Source of the DNA: Methanobacteriota archaeon
GTDB lineage: Archaea; Thermoplasmatota; E2; DHVEG-1
Reading direction: 5' to 3'
Length of the DNA: 64,000 nucleotides
Assembly (NCBI GenBank): GCA_026394495.1
Contig: JAPKYE010000072.1
Coordinates: 1-64,000, forward strand
Positions 15,157 through 23,209 of this stretch are shown in pieces (position 1 is the first letter of the stretch; each line of letters begins with the position of its first letter). Under the pieces are notes generated by a model, which saw nothing but the letters and a program-made list of their open reading frames with translations, was not told the origin of the DNA and did no database searches. The translations under genes and the position numbers were made by a program.

Positions 15157-17100
15157 ATGAGTATGGATCTGAAATGTGAGGAGAAACAGGTGACTCGGGA
15201 AAAAAACCCTGTCGTTTCGCAAAATATTGATGAACGTTATCATACATTGTTTGAGCAAGTGAATGCTGCTGCGTTTCTCACATCATTCGAAGGACAGATT
15301 TTAGAAGCGAATCAGAAATCTTGTGATTTGCTTGGGTACAGCTGGGAAGAAATGCTCCGGTTGTCCCTGCGAGATATTCTTCCGAAGGAAACTGACTGGG
15401 TACAGTTCATCGATGAAATCTGTGCGCGAGGGGGTTTGCATATTGAGGCGGAGAGTGTCAAAAAAGATGGTGGCTACATCTCCGTGGAAATCCGTATCTC
15501 CTTATTCCGGATGAACAAAAAACCTGTGATGTTTGTCCTCATCTGGGATATCACTGATCGACGAAAGCAGGAGAAACGTCTGCGGGAGAGCGAAAAAAAA
15601 TACCATGGGTTGTTTGAATATACCACAGATGGTATTTTTGTTTTGGATGCTCGTGGCGATATCCTTGATGTAAACACCAAACTGTGTGATATGCTTGATG
15701 TCAATAAAGATATTTTTGTCGGTAGAAATCTCTTTAACATGGATTTACTCACTGCGAAATCTCTGCCTATTGTTATCGCTCAGTTTGAACAATTGCTTTC
15801 TGAGAAAAACGCAAAACGCTATACGACTGAGATGCGGACAAAACAAAATAAAATTCTTGATGTTGAGATTAGCTCGTTTTTCTTGGTACGAAAAGACAAT
15901 GAGCTTGATAATTTTGTGTTGATTCTTCGTGATATCACATCGCGAACAGAATATGAAGTGCGACGACAGAAAGAACATGATCTTCTGAAAACCTTGATGG
16001 ATAATGTTCCTGATTCTGTTTACTTTAAGGATGAAAAGAATCGTTTTATTTTAGTGAACAAAGCAAAAGCTGTTCATTGTAATAAAAAATCTGATGAGAT
16101 GATCGGGAAAAATGATTTTGATTTTATGCCAGAAGAACAAGCAAAGAAGAGCTTTGAGGATGATACTCGGATTATGTTATCAGGTCAATCATTGATTAAT
16201 ACTGTTGAGAAACTAATCTATAAAGACGGCTCTGAGAAATGGACATCGGTTACGAAAATCCCTCGGTATAATACGGAGGGGGAGATCATTGGAACAATGG
16301 GTATTTCTAGAGATATAACGATTCAAGAAAAAGCGCGGGAGGAATTGAAACAATCAGAGGAACGGTATCGTGCGGTGTTTGAAAATTCTTCGTTTGCGAT
16401 TATCTTAACCGATGAATCTGGGAAGATTATTTCGTGGAATAAACTTGTAGAAGAGCTTCTTTCGATGGATCGCAATGAGCTTGAGCGACGAGCTGTTGAA
16501 TCGTTGTATCCAGCAGATGAATGGGAGAAGATTCATGCGGAATATGTGCATGATAAGGGAATTAAACGACGGATTGAAACAAAGGTGATACGTAAAGATC
16601 GGCGTGTTGTTGATGTTGATTTGTCGATCAATGTGTTGAAAAGCATTGACGGAAAAATCTTGGGGTCAACGGAGATTATTAGTGATATTACGAAGCGGAA
16701 AAAAGCTGAAGAGGAATCAAAAAGGCAGCATGAGCTCTTGAATGGTTTGATGGATTCGATACCTGATTCTATTTATTTCAAAGATGATAAGAATCAGTTT
16801 ATTTTAGTGAATAAAGCTAAGGCGAATCGGTGGAAGGTTCAGCCTTCTGATATGCTTGGGAAAAACGATTTTGATTTCTTGCCTGTTGAACAGGCGCAGC
16901 ATGCTTTTGATGATGATAACATGGTGCTTCGTACGGGAAACGCGATTGTTGATAAGATAGAAATAATAACGGGTTCTGATGGAGTGGAGCGATTCTTTTC
17001 TGTGACGAAGGTTCCGCGATATGATCTAGAGGGACATATCATTGGAACTATCGGGATTTCTCGTGATGTTACTGAATGGAAAAAAACAATGAAAGAATGA
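15157..17100 (+). CDS. Five-PAS-domain signalling protein without an output domain
   Basis: 647 residues made almost entirely of PAS/PAC repeats, at about 25-140, 147-265, 275-390, 400-515 and 525-645. PAC ends recur as ILIWDITDRRKQ, LILRDITSRTE, TMGISRDITIQ, STEIISDITKRK and TIGISRDVTEW. Repeats 3 and 5 are near copies (PDSVYFKDEKNRFILVNKAK and PDSIYFKDDKNQFILVNKAK; KNDFDF), showing an internal duplication. No histidine kinase, GAF, HTH or membrane segment follows; the protein stops after the fifth PAC. It probably senses a ligand or redox state and signals through a partner. Start ATG 15157 or 15163 (or GTG 15154). Confidence 0.88.
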   Translation: MSMDLKCEEKQVTREKNPVVSQNIDERYHTLFEQVNAAAFLTSFEGQILEANQKSCDLLGYSWEEMLRLSLRDILPKETDWVQFIDEICARGGLHIEAESVKKDGGYISVEIRISLFRMNKKPVMFVLIWDITDRRKQEKRLRESEKKYHGLFEYTTDGIFVLDARGDILDVNTKLCDMLDVNKDIFVGRNLFNMDLLTAKSLPIVIAQFEQLLSEKNAKRYTTEMRTKQNKILDVEISSFFLVRKDNELDNFVLILRDITSRTEYEVRRQKEHDLLKTLMDNVPDSVYFKDEKNRFILVNKAKAVHCNKKSDEMIGKNDFDFMPEEQAKKSFEDDTRIMLSGQSLINTVEKLIYKDGSEKWTSVTKIPRYNTEGEIIGTMGISRDITIQEKAREELKQSEERYRAVFENSSFAIILTDESGKIISWNKLVEELLSMDRNELERRAVESLYPADEWEKIHAEYVHDKGIKRRIETKVIRKDRRVVDVDLSINVLKSIDGKILGSTEIISDITKRKKAEEESKRQHELLNGLMDSIPDSIYFKDDKNQFILVNKAKANRWKVQPSDMLGKNDFDFLPVEQAQHAFDDDNMVLRTGNAIVDKIEIITGSDGVERFFSVTKVPRYDLEGHIIGTIGISRDVTEWKKTMKE

Positions 17101-17291
17101 ATGTGAATCTCAGTTCATAATCGTGCGACTAACCCCCGTGTCTCTTTTTTTTCTTTTTTAGTTATGTAATTATTCATACAGTTTTTTCCTCTTTGTTTTT
17201 TTTTCTATGAATGTACATATCCGTGTAGATATTCATCTGCGAAAAAGGCATTTAATATCTATTTAAGTTGGATGCATTGCACTCGACAATA

Positions 17292-17353
17292 AGCAGGAAA
17301 AACAAAGGTTAATTTCTTTTGTTTATACCCGCATATACAATGATTTTCCTGCT
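17292..17353. repeat. 10-bp inverted repeat upstream of the DUF1624 gene
   Basis: AGCAGGAAAA (17292-17301) and TTTTCCTGCT (17344-17353) are perfectly complementary, with 42 bases between. It lies 34 bases before ATG 17387 and could be an operator or the stem of a leader structure. The rest of the spacer from 17101 shows no gene. Confidence 0.4.
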
Positions 17354-17386
17354 CGTTTAATTAATAAATAGGATGGGATCCAGGAT

Positions 17387-18163
17387 ATGGTCGTCAAAAA
17401 AGAAAAACTATTACGCTATATTCATCGAACCACGCGTTTTGTTGAACTTGATCTTCTTCGTGGTATGGCTATTTTAATCATGGTTTTTTTACATGTTCTC
17501 TGGGATTTGGATTACTTTGGCTTTATGCCGTTAAATAAGGGTATTTATCAGTTTCAAGTTGTTATTCCTACCTTGTTTTTTATCCTTATGGGAATCTGTT
17601 TGGTTATTACCACGAATAAAAAACAGGGTTTCTCAAATAAAGAACTTCGAACACATTTAATTTCTCGTGGATTGTGGATATTTGGTCTTGGGATGATTAT
17701 CACGATTGTTACCTTGTTGTTTATGTCAGATCGACCAATTTTCTTTGGTGTATTGCATTGTTTAGGGTTGTCTATTATTCTAAGCATTCCTCTTCTCCGA
17801 CTTAAAACATATAACATCGCGATTGGGTTCGCAATTATTCTTGGAGGGTTTATTATGGGGTTTTATCCGGCTCAGGATGCAAATCTAATTTCTCTTATTA
17901 TTGGAATTCATCCTGCAGATATCGGACATTTCACGATCGACTATTTCCCATTATTTCCCTGGTTTGGAGCAAGTTTAATTGGTGTTGGATTGGGAAATTT
18001 ACTCTACAAAGATGGGAAACGACAGTTTCGATTCCCGGATATTTCTCGTTATAAACCCGTTGCGTTGTTCTCGTGGCTTGGGAAGCATTCATTGACGATT
18101 TATCTTATTCATCAACCGATTATTGCAGGTATTTTAGGGTACATTGTTCCTAAATTTTTGTAG
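17387..18163 (+). CDS. DUF1624 membrane protein (heparan-alpha-glucosaminide acetyltransferase-like)
   Basis: 258 residues with about seven membrane helices. The opening motif RFVELDLLRGMAILIMVFLHVLWDLDYFG is typical of DUF1624, an acyltransferase-3-related family. FPWFGASLIGVGLGNLLY and WLGKHSLTIYLIHQPIIAGIL near the end also match. Members are thought to move acyl groups across or at the membrane; the substrate is unknown. It is a single-gene unit. Confidence 0.85.
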   Translation: MVVKKEKLLRYIHRTTRFVELDLLRGMAILIMVFLHVLWDLDYFGFMPLNKGIYQFQVVIPTLFFILMGICLVITTNKKQGFSNKELRTHLISRGLWIFGLGMIITIVTLLFMSDRPIFFGVLHCLGLSIILSIPLLRLKTYNIAIGFAIILGGFIMGFYPAQDANLISLIIGIHPADIGHFTIDYFPLFPWFGASLIGVGLGNLLYKDGKRQFRFPDISRYKPVALFSWLGKHSLTIYLIHQPIIAGILGYIVPKFL

Positions 18164-18193
18164 AATACTCAGTATTAAAATCGGTAAAATGTT

Positions 18194-18227
18194 CGTTTTG
18201 ACGTTTTGACACCGTACGTTTATATAG
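18194..18227 (+). promoter_or_regulatory. Tandem 8-bp repeat and TATA box
   Basis: CGTTTTGA occurs twice back to back (18194-18209), followed by the TATA box TTTATATAG (18219-18227). The box lies about 26 bases before ATG 18248. The tandem repeat is in the position of a BRE-proximal operator. Confidence 0.45.
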
Positions 18228-18247
18228 ACGAAAAAAGAACGTATTCT

Positions 18248-18373
18248 ATGGTGAGGAAGGGATTATTGCTATCTGTTCCTTTTTATGGTCGGAATTTTTC
18301 TCCCTTCCTTTCCTCCCCCCGATATAAGATGTTATGTTGGTTTGTGCGTCATGAAGTAACATTTCTCAATTAG
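18248..18373 (+). CDS. Possible 41-residue leaderless small protein (or small RNA)
   Basis: ATG 18248 sits at the exact distance from a TATA box expected for a leaderless archaeal mRNA and is open for 41 codons (MVRKGLLLSVPFYGRNFSPF onward). The composition is not convincing as a protein. The transcript would also contain the complementary blocks GGAAGGGA (18255-18262) and TCCCTTCC (18301-18308), so a structured small RNA is an equal alternative. The remaining spacer to 18460 shows no other gene. Confidence 0.3.
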   Translation: MVRKGLLLSVPFYGRNFSPFLSSPRYKMLCWFVRHEVTFLN

Positions 18374-18460
18374 TATTTAAACGTAATGGATATTTATGTT
18401 GGTTTTTTCTTCGAGTAAAAATATTAATATTAAAGATTAATAAAAGTAATTGATGGATTA

Positions 18461-18470
18461 GTTTTAAATA
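18461..18470 (+). promoter_or_regulatory. TATA box of the small membrane protein gene
   Basis: GTTTTAAATA lies 56 bases before ATG 18526. With the ribosome site GAGGAG (18511-18516) it gives a leadered mRNA of about 30 nt. Confidence 0.5.
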
Positions 18471-18525
18471 GGATGCACAAGATTCATATTTTAATAAGGT
18501 AAAAAAAATAGAGGAGCGAAAAGAA

Positions 18526-18921
18526 ATGGATAATAAAATGTTTAAGACATTAGGAACCTGGCTATTCCTGTTAGGGATATTAATAGCACTAATCATTGGT
18601 CTCCTAATGGGAGCAAATGTATATACAGACACCAACGGATACGGATCGTTAGTCCTGGCCGCGCTAGGATTTATCGTAGGGGTCCTGTCGTTTTTCGCCG
18701 TTGGAACCATAACAAGAGACGAAGTCCCGACATTTCTAATAGCCGCAGTACTACTGGTCGGAGTCGGTGCCGCAACAGCTTTACTTCAAAACGTTAGTAT
18801 CATCGGACCATATCTCGCAGCTATGGCAACGATGATCGCAGTATTCATTGCACCAGCAGCGGTTATCCTCGCTGTTCGAGCAATATGGGATATCGGTAAA
18901 AGCGCAGAGCCTAACAAATAA
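18526..18921 (+). CDS. Small four-helix membrane protein, unknown function
   Basis: 131 residues with four hydrophobic segments (about 10-30, 42-62, 68-86 and 96-118) and short charged ends. Glycine and alanine are abundant (LGFIVGVLSFFAVGTI). Codon use is richer in G/C third positions than the neighbours, it has a strong ribosome site (GAGGAG), a clear TATA box and its own terminator, all pointing to high expression. No named family. Confidence 0.8.
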   Translation: MDNKMFKTLGTWLFLLGILIALIIGLLMGANVYTDTNGYGSLVLAALGFIVGVLSFFAVGTITRDEVPTFLIAAVLLVGVGAATALLQNVSIIGPYLAAMATMIAVFIAPAAVILAVRAIWDIGKSAEPNK

Positions 18922-18926
18922 ACAAC

Positions 18927-18952
18927 GAGATAGTTTTTCTATCTCTTTTTTT
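18927..18952 (+). terminator. Hairpin with T-run after the membrane protein gene
   Basis: GAGATAG (18927-18933) pairs with CTATCTC (18939-18945) around TTTTT and is followed by a T-rich run. It starts 5 bases after the stop codon. Confidence 0.7.
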
Positions 18953-19026
18953 ATTCTTTTTTCTTTAAATATTTTTTAATTTTTTTTTGTGAAAAATTAA
19001 AAGATAAAAAAAGAAAAAAATGGGGG

Positions 19027-19923
19027 TTATTTTTTCAATGGTTTCGCAAGTGACCACAAACTGTCAAACTTCACGTTGAATTGCTCGATATCCTCAAGGT
19101 TTACATATGCAGTGCCAACGTATGATGGTTCGCTTGAATCGTCAGTAAGAATCTTGATTCCATTTACCGCTAGTTCTTTACCTAACACGTAATTACGCAA
19201 GGTTCCTGATGTATGTTCTGCGAAAAACCGGATATCAAGGTTATCGCCATACGCTTTCTGAAGGGCTTTGGCTGCATCCATACCGGCTTCTGTATCAATG
19301 ATCAGGCTTATTTTTGTGTTTAAATCCAAGAATTTTTTGAAATATTTCACGTATGGCTCTTCAAACAATCGTTCGCCACCGATCTGTAGTTTCATCGGGC
19401 ATTTTGATTCAAGACAGTTACTTAAAATATTGTAAAGAACCCATTTGCCGTTGTATCGAAGTGTTACGTTTCCACTGCGTTTTATTTTGATCCCATATTT
19501 GTCAAAGTTATGGTTGTAGGCATTACTATATTCGTTTAATCGGTTTTGCATCGCTAGATAGGTATCATCCGCAACCATGGTTTTCAAATCATCTTTTATA
19601 TCTTCCCATATCGCTCGGGGGTTAACTGGAAGGAAACTTTCCCTTCCGAAATCCTCATCACCCTTTCCTGAGAAGAGCACTTCAGCAATAAGTCCATTAC
19701 GGTGGAGGCATGCCCGTCCTGTTTCAAGTGGTCGTCTGGTAATGTTTGCAAGGTTTTCTGCGATTTTTAAAAACTCAGAGAATTCCTTTGGACAATCCAT
19801 TACAAGGATTGCGTAGTAGGTTGCTGCTTCACGTGGACGCTCCAATTTCATTCGTTGGAACATCATCTCAAAATCTTGTATATTATCTAACTTAACGTTA
19901 GATTCTGCTTTGTCGTATCCCAT
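19027..19923 (-). CDS. Hypothetical protein with possible winged helix and PLD-like C-terminal part
   Basis: 298 residues, not clearly recognised. Residues 15-80 (REAATYYAILVMDCPKEFSEFLKIAENLANITRRPLETGRACLHRNGLI) look like a winged-helix unit, and the rest (WVLYNILSNCLES, KISLIIDTEAGMDAAKALQ, DIRFFAEHTSGTLRNYVLG) has the alternating pattern of phospholipase-D-like domains found in TrmB-type regulators. A regulator is therefore possible. Start ATG 19923 has GAGGTG (19931-19936) before it. Its promoter region carries the att site of the 13.8 kb element. Confidence 0.7.
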   Translation of the reverse strand: MGYDKAESNVKLDNIQDFEMMFQRMKLERPREAATYYAILVMDCPKEFSEFLKIAENLANITRRPLETGRACLHRNGLIAEVLFSGKGDEDFGRESFLPVNPRAIWEDIKDDLKTMVADDTYLAMQNRLNEYSNAYNHNFDKYGIKIKRSGNVTLRYNGKWVLYNILSNCLESKCPMKLQIGGERLFEEPYVKYFKKFLDLNTKISLIIDTEAGMDAAKALQKAYGDNLDIRFFAEHTSGTLRNYVLGKELAVNGIKILTDDSSEPSYVGTAYVNLEDIEQFNVKFDSLWSLAKPLKK

Positions 19924-19997
19924 CCTTCTTCACCTCTCATCGTGTGTATAACATGTTTTTTCGTGAGTGTAAGAACAATAAATGAATTATTCTATTA

Positions 19998-20016
19998 TAT
20001 AATTTATGGATGCATA
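19998..20016. repeat. attL of the 13.8 kb element (19 bp)
   Basis: TATAATTTATGGATGCATA, identical to 33776-33794, lies 78 bases beyond the end of the integrase gene. It overlaps the likely TATA box (minus strand, about 19995-20005) of the 19027-19923 gene. Confidence 0.85.
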
Positions 20017-20094
20017 CGTAGGTGCATTATGTAACAGAAATTACATCGTAGAACGCTTTATGTAATAGTTTGAGAATCAATGTGTTTAGTTTGC

Positions 20095-21348
20095 TTATGT
20101 CGTTGGTGTTATCAGTGGTTTTCTTTGTTCTTTTACTTGTTCTTCTAATTTCTCTATCTTTTTAAGTAGATAGAGTGATATATCAGAGGGTTGTTGTTGC
20201 ATTGATTGTGTTTTTGGTTCTTGTAACTGTGTCTGTAGATTCTTGATAGTGGTTTGTAGTTGGGTGATTTGTTCTTGTTGCTGTTTAAGTTGTTCTTGTT
20301 CTTGTGTAGGTTTTGATGGTTCTTGAGGTTTAGGAGTCTCTGGTGTTTTGTTGTTTAGAGTTAGTGCTTTATTGATCTTTGCTCGAATGTTTGTGTCCAT
20401 TTTTGGCTGTATGTAGACTTCCTCTAAGGTCTTTGTATTCCTGTGTCCTGTCTGCAACGCTATCTCTTTGAGTGACATTCCCGAAGCATCTAATCTGGTT
20501 GCACCTGAATGTCGCCAGAGTTGAGGGAATACTGAACCTCTTGGGAGTCCTAATTGTCTCTCGTATTTTGTCATAATGTAGTTAACACTGTTTGGTTGGA
20601 ATCTATACCCCAAGTCATTAAGAAATAACGAGTCCTTATGGTATAGTTTTCTTCCCCAATTATCGGTGTATTCTCCTTTTGACCTTGCATTCTTGCATCC
20701 TTCTGCTGGTTGTGGTCGTATTCTGCGATACTCGTTAAGAGAGTCGATAGTGTCCTGAAATAGAGTTACTGTAAACTCCCCGTTCTCTTCACCTTTTGGG
20801 TTTATGATTTTACACTCGTAGTATTTTGTTCCATTGTCTTCTACTTTGCCATTCCAGTCTATGTCTTCATCGTTGAGATGTACTATTGATGATTTTCTTT
20901 GTGGGATAGCGAAGAATAGTTTCATCATTGAGTGGTGACATAGATTGTTTTTAGATGCGAGAAATAGTCGTTCTATTATGTCGTCTGTTAGGACTTCTCT
21001 TTTTACTTTCTTGTGTGGTGGTGGTGTCAATAATGCTCTGTTTTCGTTTTTGTCGATTTCGTCAATGATGTTGTTAATTTTGTTGGCTTTGAGATACCTT
21101 AGAAATACTCTGAATGCATTACATCTAATGCACATAGCGTTAGGTTTTGTTTCTCCTTGTTTTACTTGTTCATCCCAATATGATCTCCATTTCTCAATGT
21201 CCTTAAGCGTTATATTCTCTGGTTCTTTATTGAGATGCTTTAGTATTAGTCCTACGTTGCAAGTATAACCTACCAATGTTGCTCTGCTTTTGCCTCTGCT
21301 TTTCAGATAGTTTTCAAATGACTTCAAGATGTGGTTTTCTTTGGTCAT
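20095..21348 (-). CDS. int: Tyrosine recombinase (integrase) of the 13.8 kb element, coiled-coil tail
   Basis: 417 residues. The N-terminal core-binding domain (about 1-100) includes ILKSFENYLKSRGKSRATLVGY. The catalytic domain shows AIPQRKSSIVHL (catalytic Arg), VFPQLWRHSGATRLDA (Gln at the position of the first His of HxxR) and LQTGHRNTKTLEEVYIQP (second His and nucleophilic Tyr). The C-terminal 90 residues are Gln/Glu-rich coiled coil (EQEQLKQQQEQITQLQTTI), unusual for integrases and perhaps for oligomerisation. It sits beside attL, as expected. It starts 5 bases after the stop of the upstream gene. Confidence 0.93.
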   Translation of the reverse strand: MTKENHILKSFENYLKSRGKSRATLVGYTCNVGLILKHLNKEPENITLKDIEKWRSYWDEQVKQGETKPNAMCIRCNAFRVFLRYLKANKINNIIDEIDKNENRALLTPPPHKKVKREVLTDDIIERLFLASKNNLCHHSMMKLFFAIPQRKSSIVHLNDEDIDWNGKVEDNGTKYYECKIINPKGEENGEFTVTLFQDTIDSLNEYRRIRPQPAEGCKNARSKGEYTDNWGRKLYHKDSLFLNDLGYRFQPNSVNYIMTKYERQLGLPRGSVFPQLWRHSGATRLDASGMSLKEIALQTGHRNTKTLEEVYIQPKMDTNIRAKINKALTLNNKTPETPKPQEPSKPTQEQEQLKQQQEQITQLQTTIKNLQTQLQEPKTQSMQQQPSDISLYLLKKIEKLEEQVKEQRKPLITPTT

Positions 21349-21352
21349 TCAA

Positions 21353-21676
21353 TCACCTTTCGTTTGCTTTAGACAAAGATGTTTCACTATTATGTTGTCC
21401 ATCTTCGCCAATAGTTAAATCACTCTGGGTATTAAGATACTTTACCGAGCAATTTATAAATAAGGATTTGTCAAACCTCTTCAAAGGTCTTAGATAATAG
21501 TCTTTTCTTTGTTTATTTTCTATATCTCGTTCTTTAATCGCTTCTTGACAAATTGATTTTAATAAATTATCTATAAATTCTTGAATATACTCTACAGATT
21601 CACTACTAACTTCTCCGCCAACATAATCTTTTAAAACTCTCTTTAATCTTTTATATGTTAAAGCATTCTCTCTCAT
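21353..21676 (-). CDS. Possible histone-fold-like small protein
   Basis: 107 residues. The first 70 resemble a histone fold: a short helix (LTYKRLKRVLKDYVGG), then VSSESVEYIQEFIDNLLKSICQEAIKERD as a long central helix, a basic stretch and LRPLKRFDKSLF as a third helix. This parallels the archaeal histone/TAF pattern, but no diagnostic residues prove it. The last 35 residues are polar and probably disordered. It is the gene just upstream of the integrase on the same strand, a place where a DNA-bending or regulatory protein would fit. Confidence 0.6.
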   Translation of the reverse strand: MRENALTYKRLKRVLKDYVGGEVSSESVEYIQEFIDNLLKSICQEAIKERDIENKQRKDYYLRPLKRFDKSLFINCSVKYLNTQSDLTIGEDGQHNSETSLSKANER

Positions 21677-21752
21677 CGTTCATTTCCATATTTTGAATTA
21701 CAACATCTAAAAACACAAACAAGGTCTACAGGAGAGACACATTAAAATCTTG

Positions 21753-21781
21753 TTTAGGTAGGGATAATCATCCAACCTAAA
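21753..21781. repeat. Hairpin upstream of the integrase operon
   Basis: TTTAGGT (21753-21759) pairs with ACCTAAA (21775-21781), and GAT/ATC extend the stem inside. It lies 77 bases before the start of the 21353-21676 gene and may be an operator. The spacer 21677-21838 holds no gene. Confidence 0.4.
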
Positions 21782-21838
21782 CCATATCTGCTATATATCA
21801 CTGATTTTACTAAATATTCTCATTAGTTCTATATGGTT

Positions 21839-22045
21839 TTAGACTACTGTATGCTTCTGCATAATCTTCTTAATATCAGAGAGCATTTCCATATCTTTTT
21901 GGAATGATTCCTTACTGATTTCTATAGATTGTATTCTGTATCCGCATTTGTCACATATTCTGGTTCTGGTAAGGTATCCTGTTCTTTTAGATAAATATGT
22001 TACTTTTGCCATTAGCCTACCATCACTACACTTACTACACTTCAT
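21839..22045 (-). CDS. Zinc-ribbon protein, 68 residues
   Basis: CxxC pairs at the start (MKCSKCSDG) and middle (RICDKCGYRIQSIE) form a zinc ribbon like that of NrdR or transcription-factor ribbons. A helical tail follows (FQKDMEMLSDIKKIMQKH). It overlaps the stop of the upstream C2H2 gene by 4 bases (ATGA). Likely a nucleic-acid-binding regulator of the element; no specific family assigned. Confidence 0.75.
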   Translation of the reverse strand: MKCSKCSDGRLMAKVTYLSKRTGYLTRTRICDKCGYRIQSIEISKESFQKDMEMLSDIKKIMQKHTVV

Positions 22046-22692
22046 AGGGTATACCTCACAAGTGAATCTTCAGATTCTTGTTTCTTATCTACACCTTTAA
22101 CCACATAACATCCTTTGTCCTTGTTTTTGTTGTAGATCACTTCATTTAGATTATTCTTTGATTTTACTTCATCTGTGAAAATTCTATATTCTTTGTTGTT
22201 GGTATCCCAGATATAATAAACATTTATTCTTCTATCATTTCCAAGTATTCCCATCTTTCCAATGTGTACTAAATCTTTTACATCTGGTTCTATATAGTCT
22301 GTTCTACGGGTTTCTAATCTCTTGTTCATTTGTTCTATTGATGAAAAACACTTTTCTGCTGATTCCTTACTTGTTTTCCTACACCAAAATGTCTTATTAG
22401 GTGAATATATCCTGTCACATTCGGGTATTGCCTCATCATTAATTGTATATGGTTCTGGGAATCTTAAGATATCAGATACCTTATTTCTATATTGTTTTAA
22501 GATTGTGTGAGGATTAAATGGTTTATGTTTAGTTATCTTTTTGATTCCGTTTCTGAAGCAATCATTTACTACGTATTCTCCATGTTGATACTGCCTATGG
22601 TATTGAAGTTCACTATCGGATTCAAATTTAGCTTGACATCTTTTACAGGTTAGTATTTTATTTTCTACCTTTTTCATTTCTTTGTTTACCAA
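22042..22692 (-). CDS. C2H2 zinc-finger protein, 216 residues
   Basis: A classical C2H2 finger near the N-terminus: CKRCQAKFESDSELQYHRQYQH, spacing C-x2-C-x12-H-x4-H. The remaining 180 residues are unrecognised; they include two further Cys (FWCRKT and EKCFSS) and a beta-rich end (RINVYYIWDTNNKEYRIF). C2H2 fingers are common in archaeal viruses and plasmids as DNA-binding regulators. It is translationally coupled to the next zinc-ribbon gene. Confidence 0.78.
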   Translation of the reverse strand: MVNKEMKKVENKILTCKRCQAKFESDSELQYHRQYQHGEYVVNDCFRNGIKKITKHKPFNPHTILKQYRNKVSDILRFPEPYTINDEAIPECDRIYSPNKTFWCRKTSKESAEKCFSSIEQMNKRLETRRTDYIEPDVKDLVHIGKMGILGNDRRINVYYIWDTNNKEYRIFTDEVKSKNNLNEVIYNKNKDKGCYVVKGVDKKQESEDSLVRYTL

Positions 22693-22718
22693 TAACTACA
22701 GAGCAAAATACAGATATT

Positions 22719-22850
22719 CTAAAATCTCCTTCTTTCATCACGTATCTTTCTAAGACATCCCCTACAATAAACATCTCTTCCTTCTGTTGGTACAAAAGGT
22801 ACAGTAGTCTCTACACCACACTTTGAACAGATTACTTTATTTTCTTCCAT
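22719..22850 (-). CDS. 43-residue CxxC...CxxC zinc-ribbon protein
   Basis: ICSKCGVETTVPFVPTEGRDVYCRGCLRKIRDE matches the small CxxC-CxxC family whose signature is VPFxPTxxRPVYCRxC, common in archaea and candidate phyla. Such proteins bind zinc and probably nucleic acid. Start ATG 22850. Confidence 0.7.
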   Translation of the reverse strand: MEENKVICSKCGVETTVPFVPTEGRDVYCRGCLRKIRDERRRF

Positions 22851-22900
22851 TAAATTTCTTTACTCTTTCTGATAATTATTACACATCTAAAAACAATATC

Positions 22901-23041
22901 TTATTTACTCTTACTAATAGTGTTTAATTCTTTTGTTAAAACGTAATCTAATAGTTCATCAACAGATATTCCTAATTTCTCTGCTGTTCTTTCAAGAACC
23001 TCTGCGTTAGGTTTTGAGAATCCTTTTAGTTCTCTTCGCAT
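22901..23041 (-). CDS. 46-residue small protein, helix-turn-helix or RHH-like
   Basis: MRRELKGFSKPNAEVLERTA then EKLGISVDELLDYVLTKELN. The second part looks like the two helices of a ribbon-helix-helix or antitoxin-type protein. No partner toxin is visible. Confidence 0.5.
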   Translation of the reverse strand: MRRELKGFSKPNAEVLERTAEKLGISVDELLDYVLTKELNTISKSK

Positions 23042-23130
23042 GATTTCTCTGCTCGATATTCACACATTGAACTATCGAATGCTTTCCGTATGATATTCTT
23101 CAATAATTCCCGTTCTTGCTCTGGGTTCAT
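23026..23130 (-). CDS. Possible 34-residue protein
   Basis: ATG 23130, encoding MNPEQERELLKNIIRKAFDS and ending YRAEKSCEEN, overlaps the next gene by 16 bases. The amphipathic start looks coding, but the length gives little support. Confidence 0.35.
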   Translation of the reverse strand: MNPEQERELLKNIIRKAFDSSMCEYRAEKSCEEN

Positions 23131-23209
23131 ATCTTACTATTCCTCTAGGTTATATTGACATTAAAACATTTTCTTTTTGGTTACTTAATTCATAGTGGGG
23201 TTTATTGTG

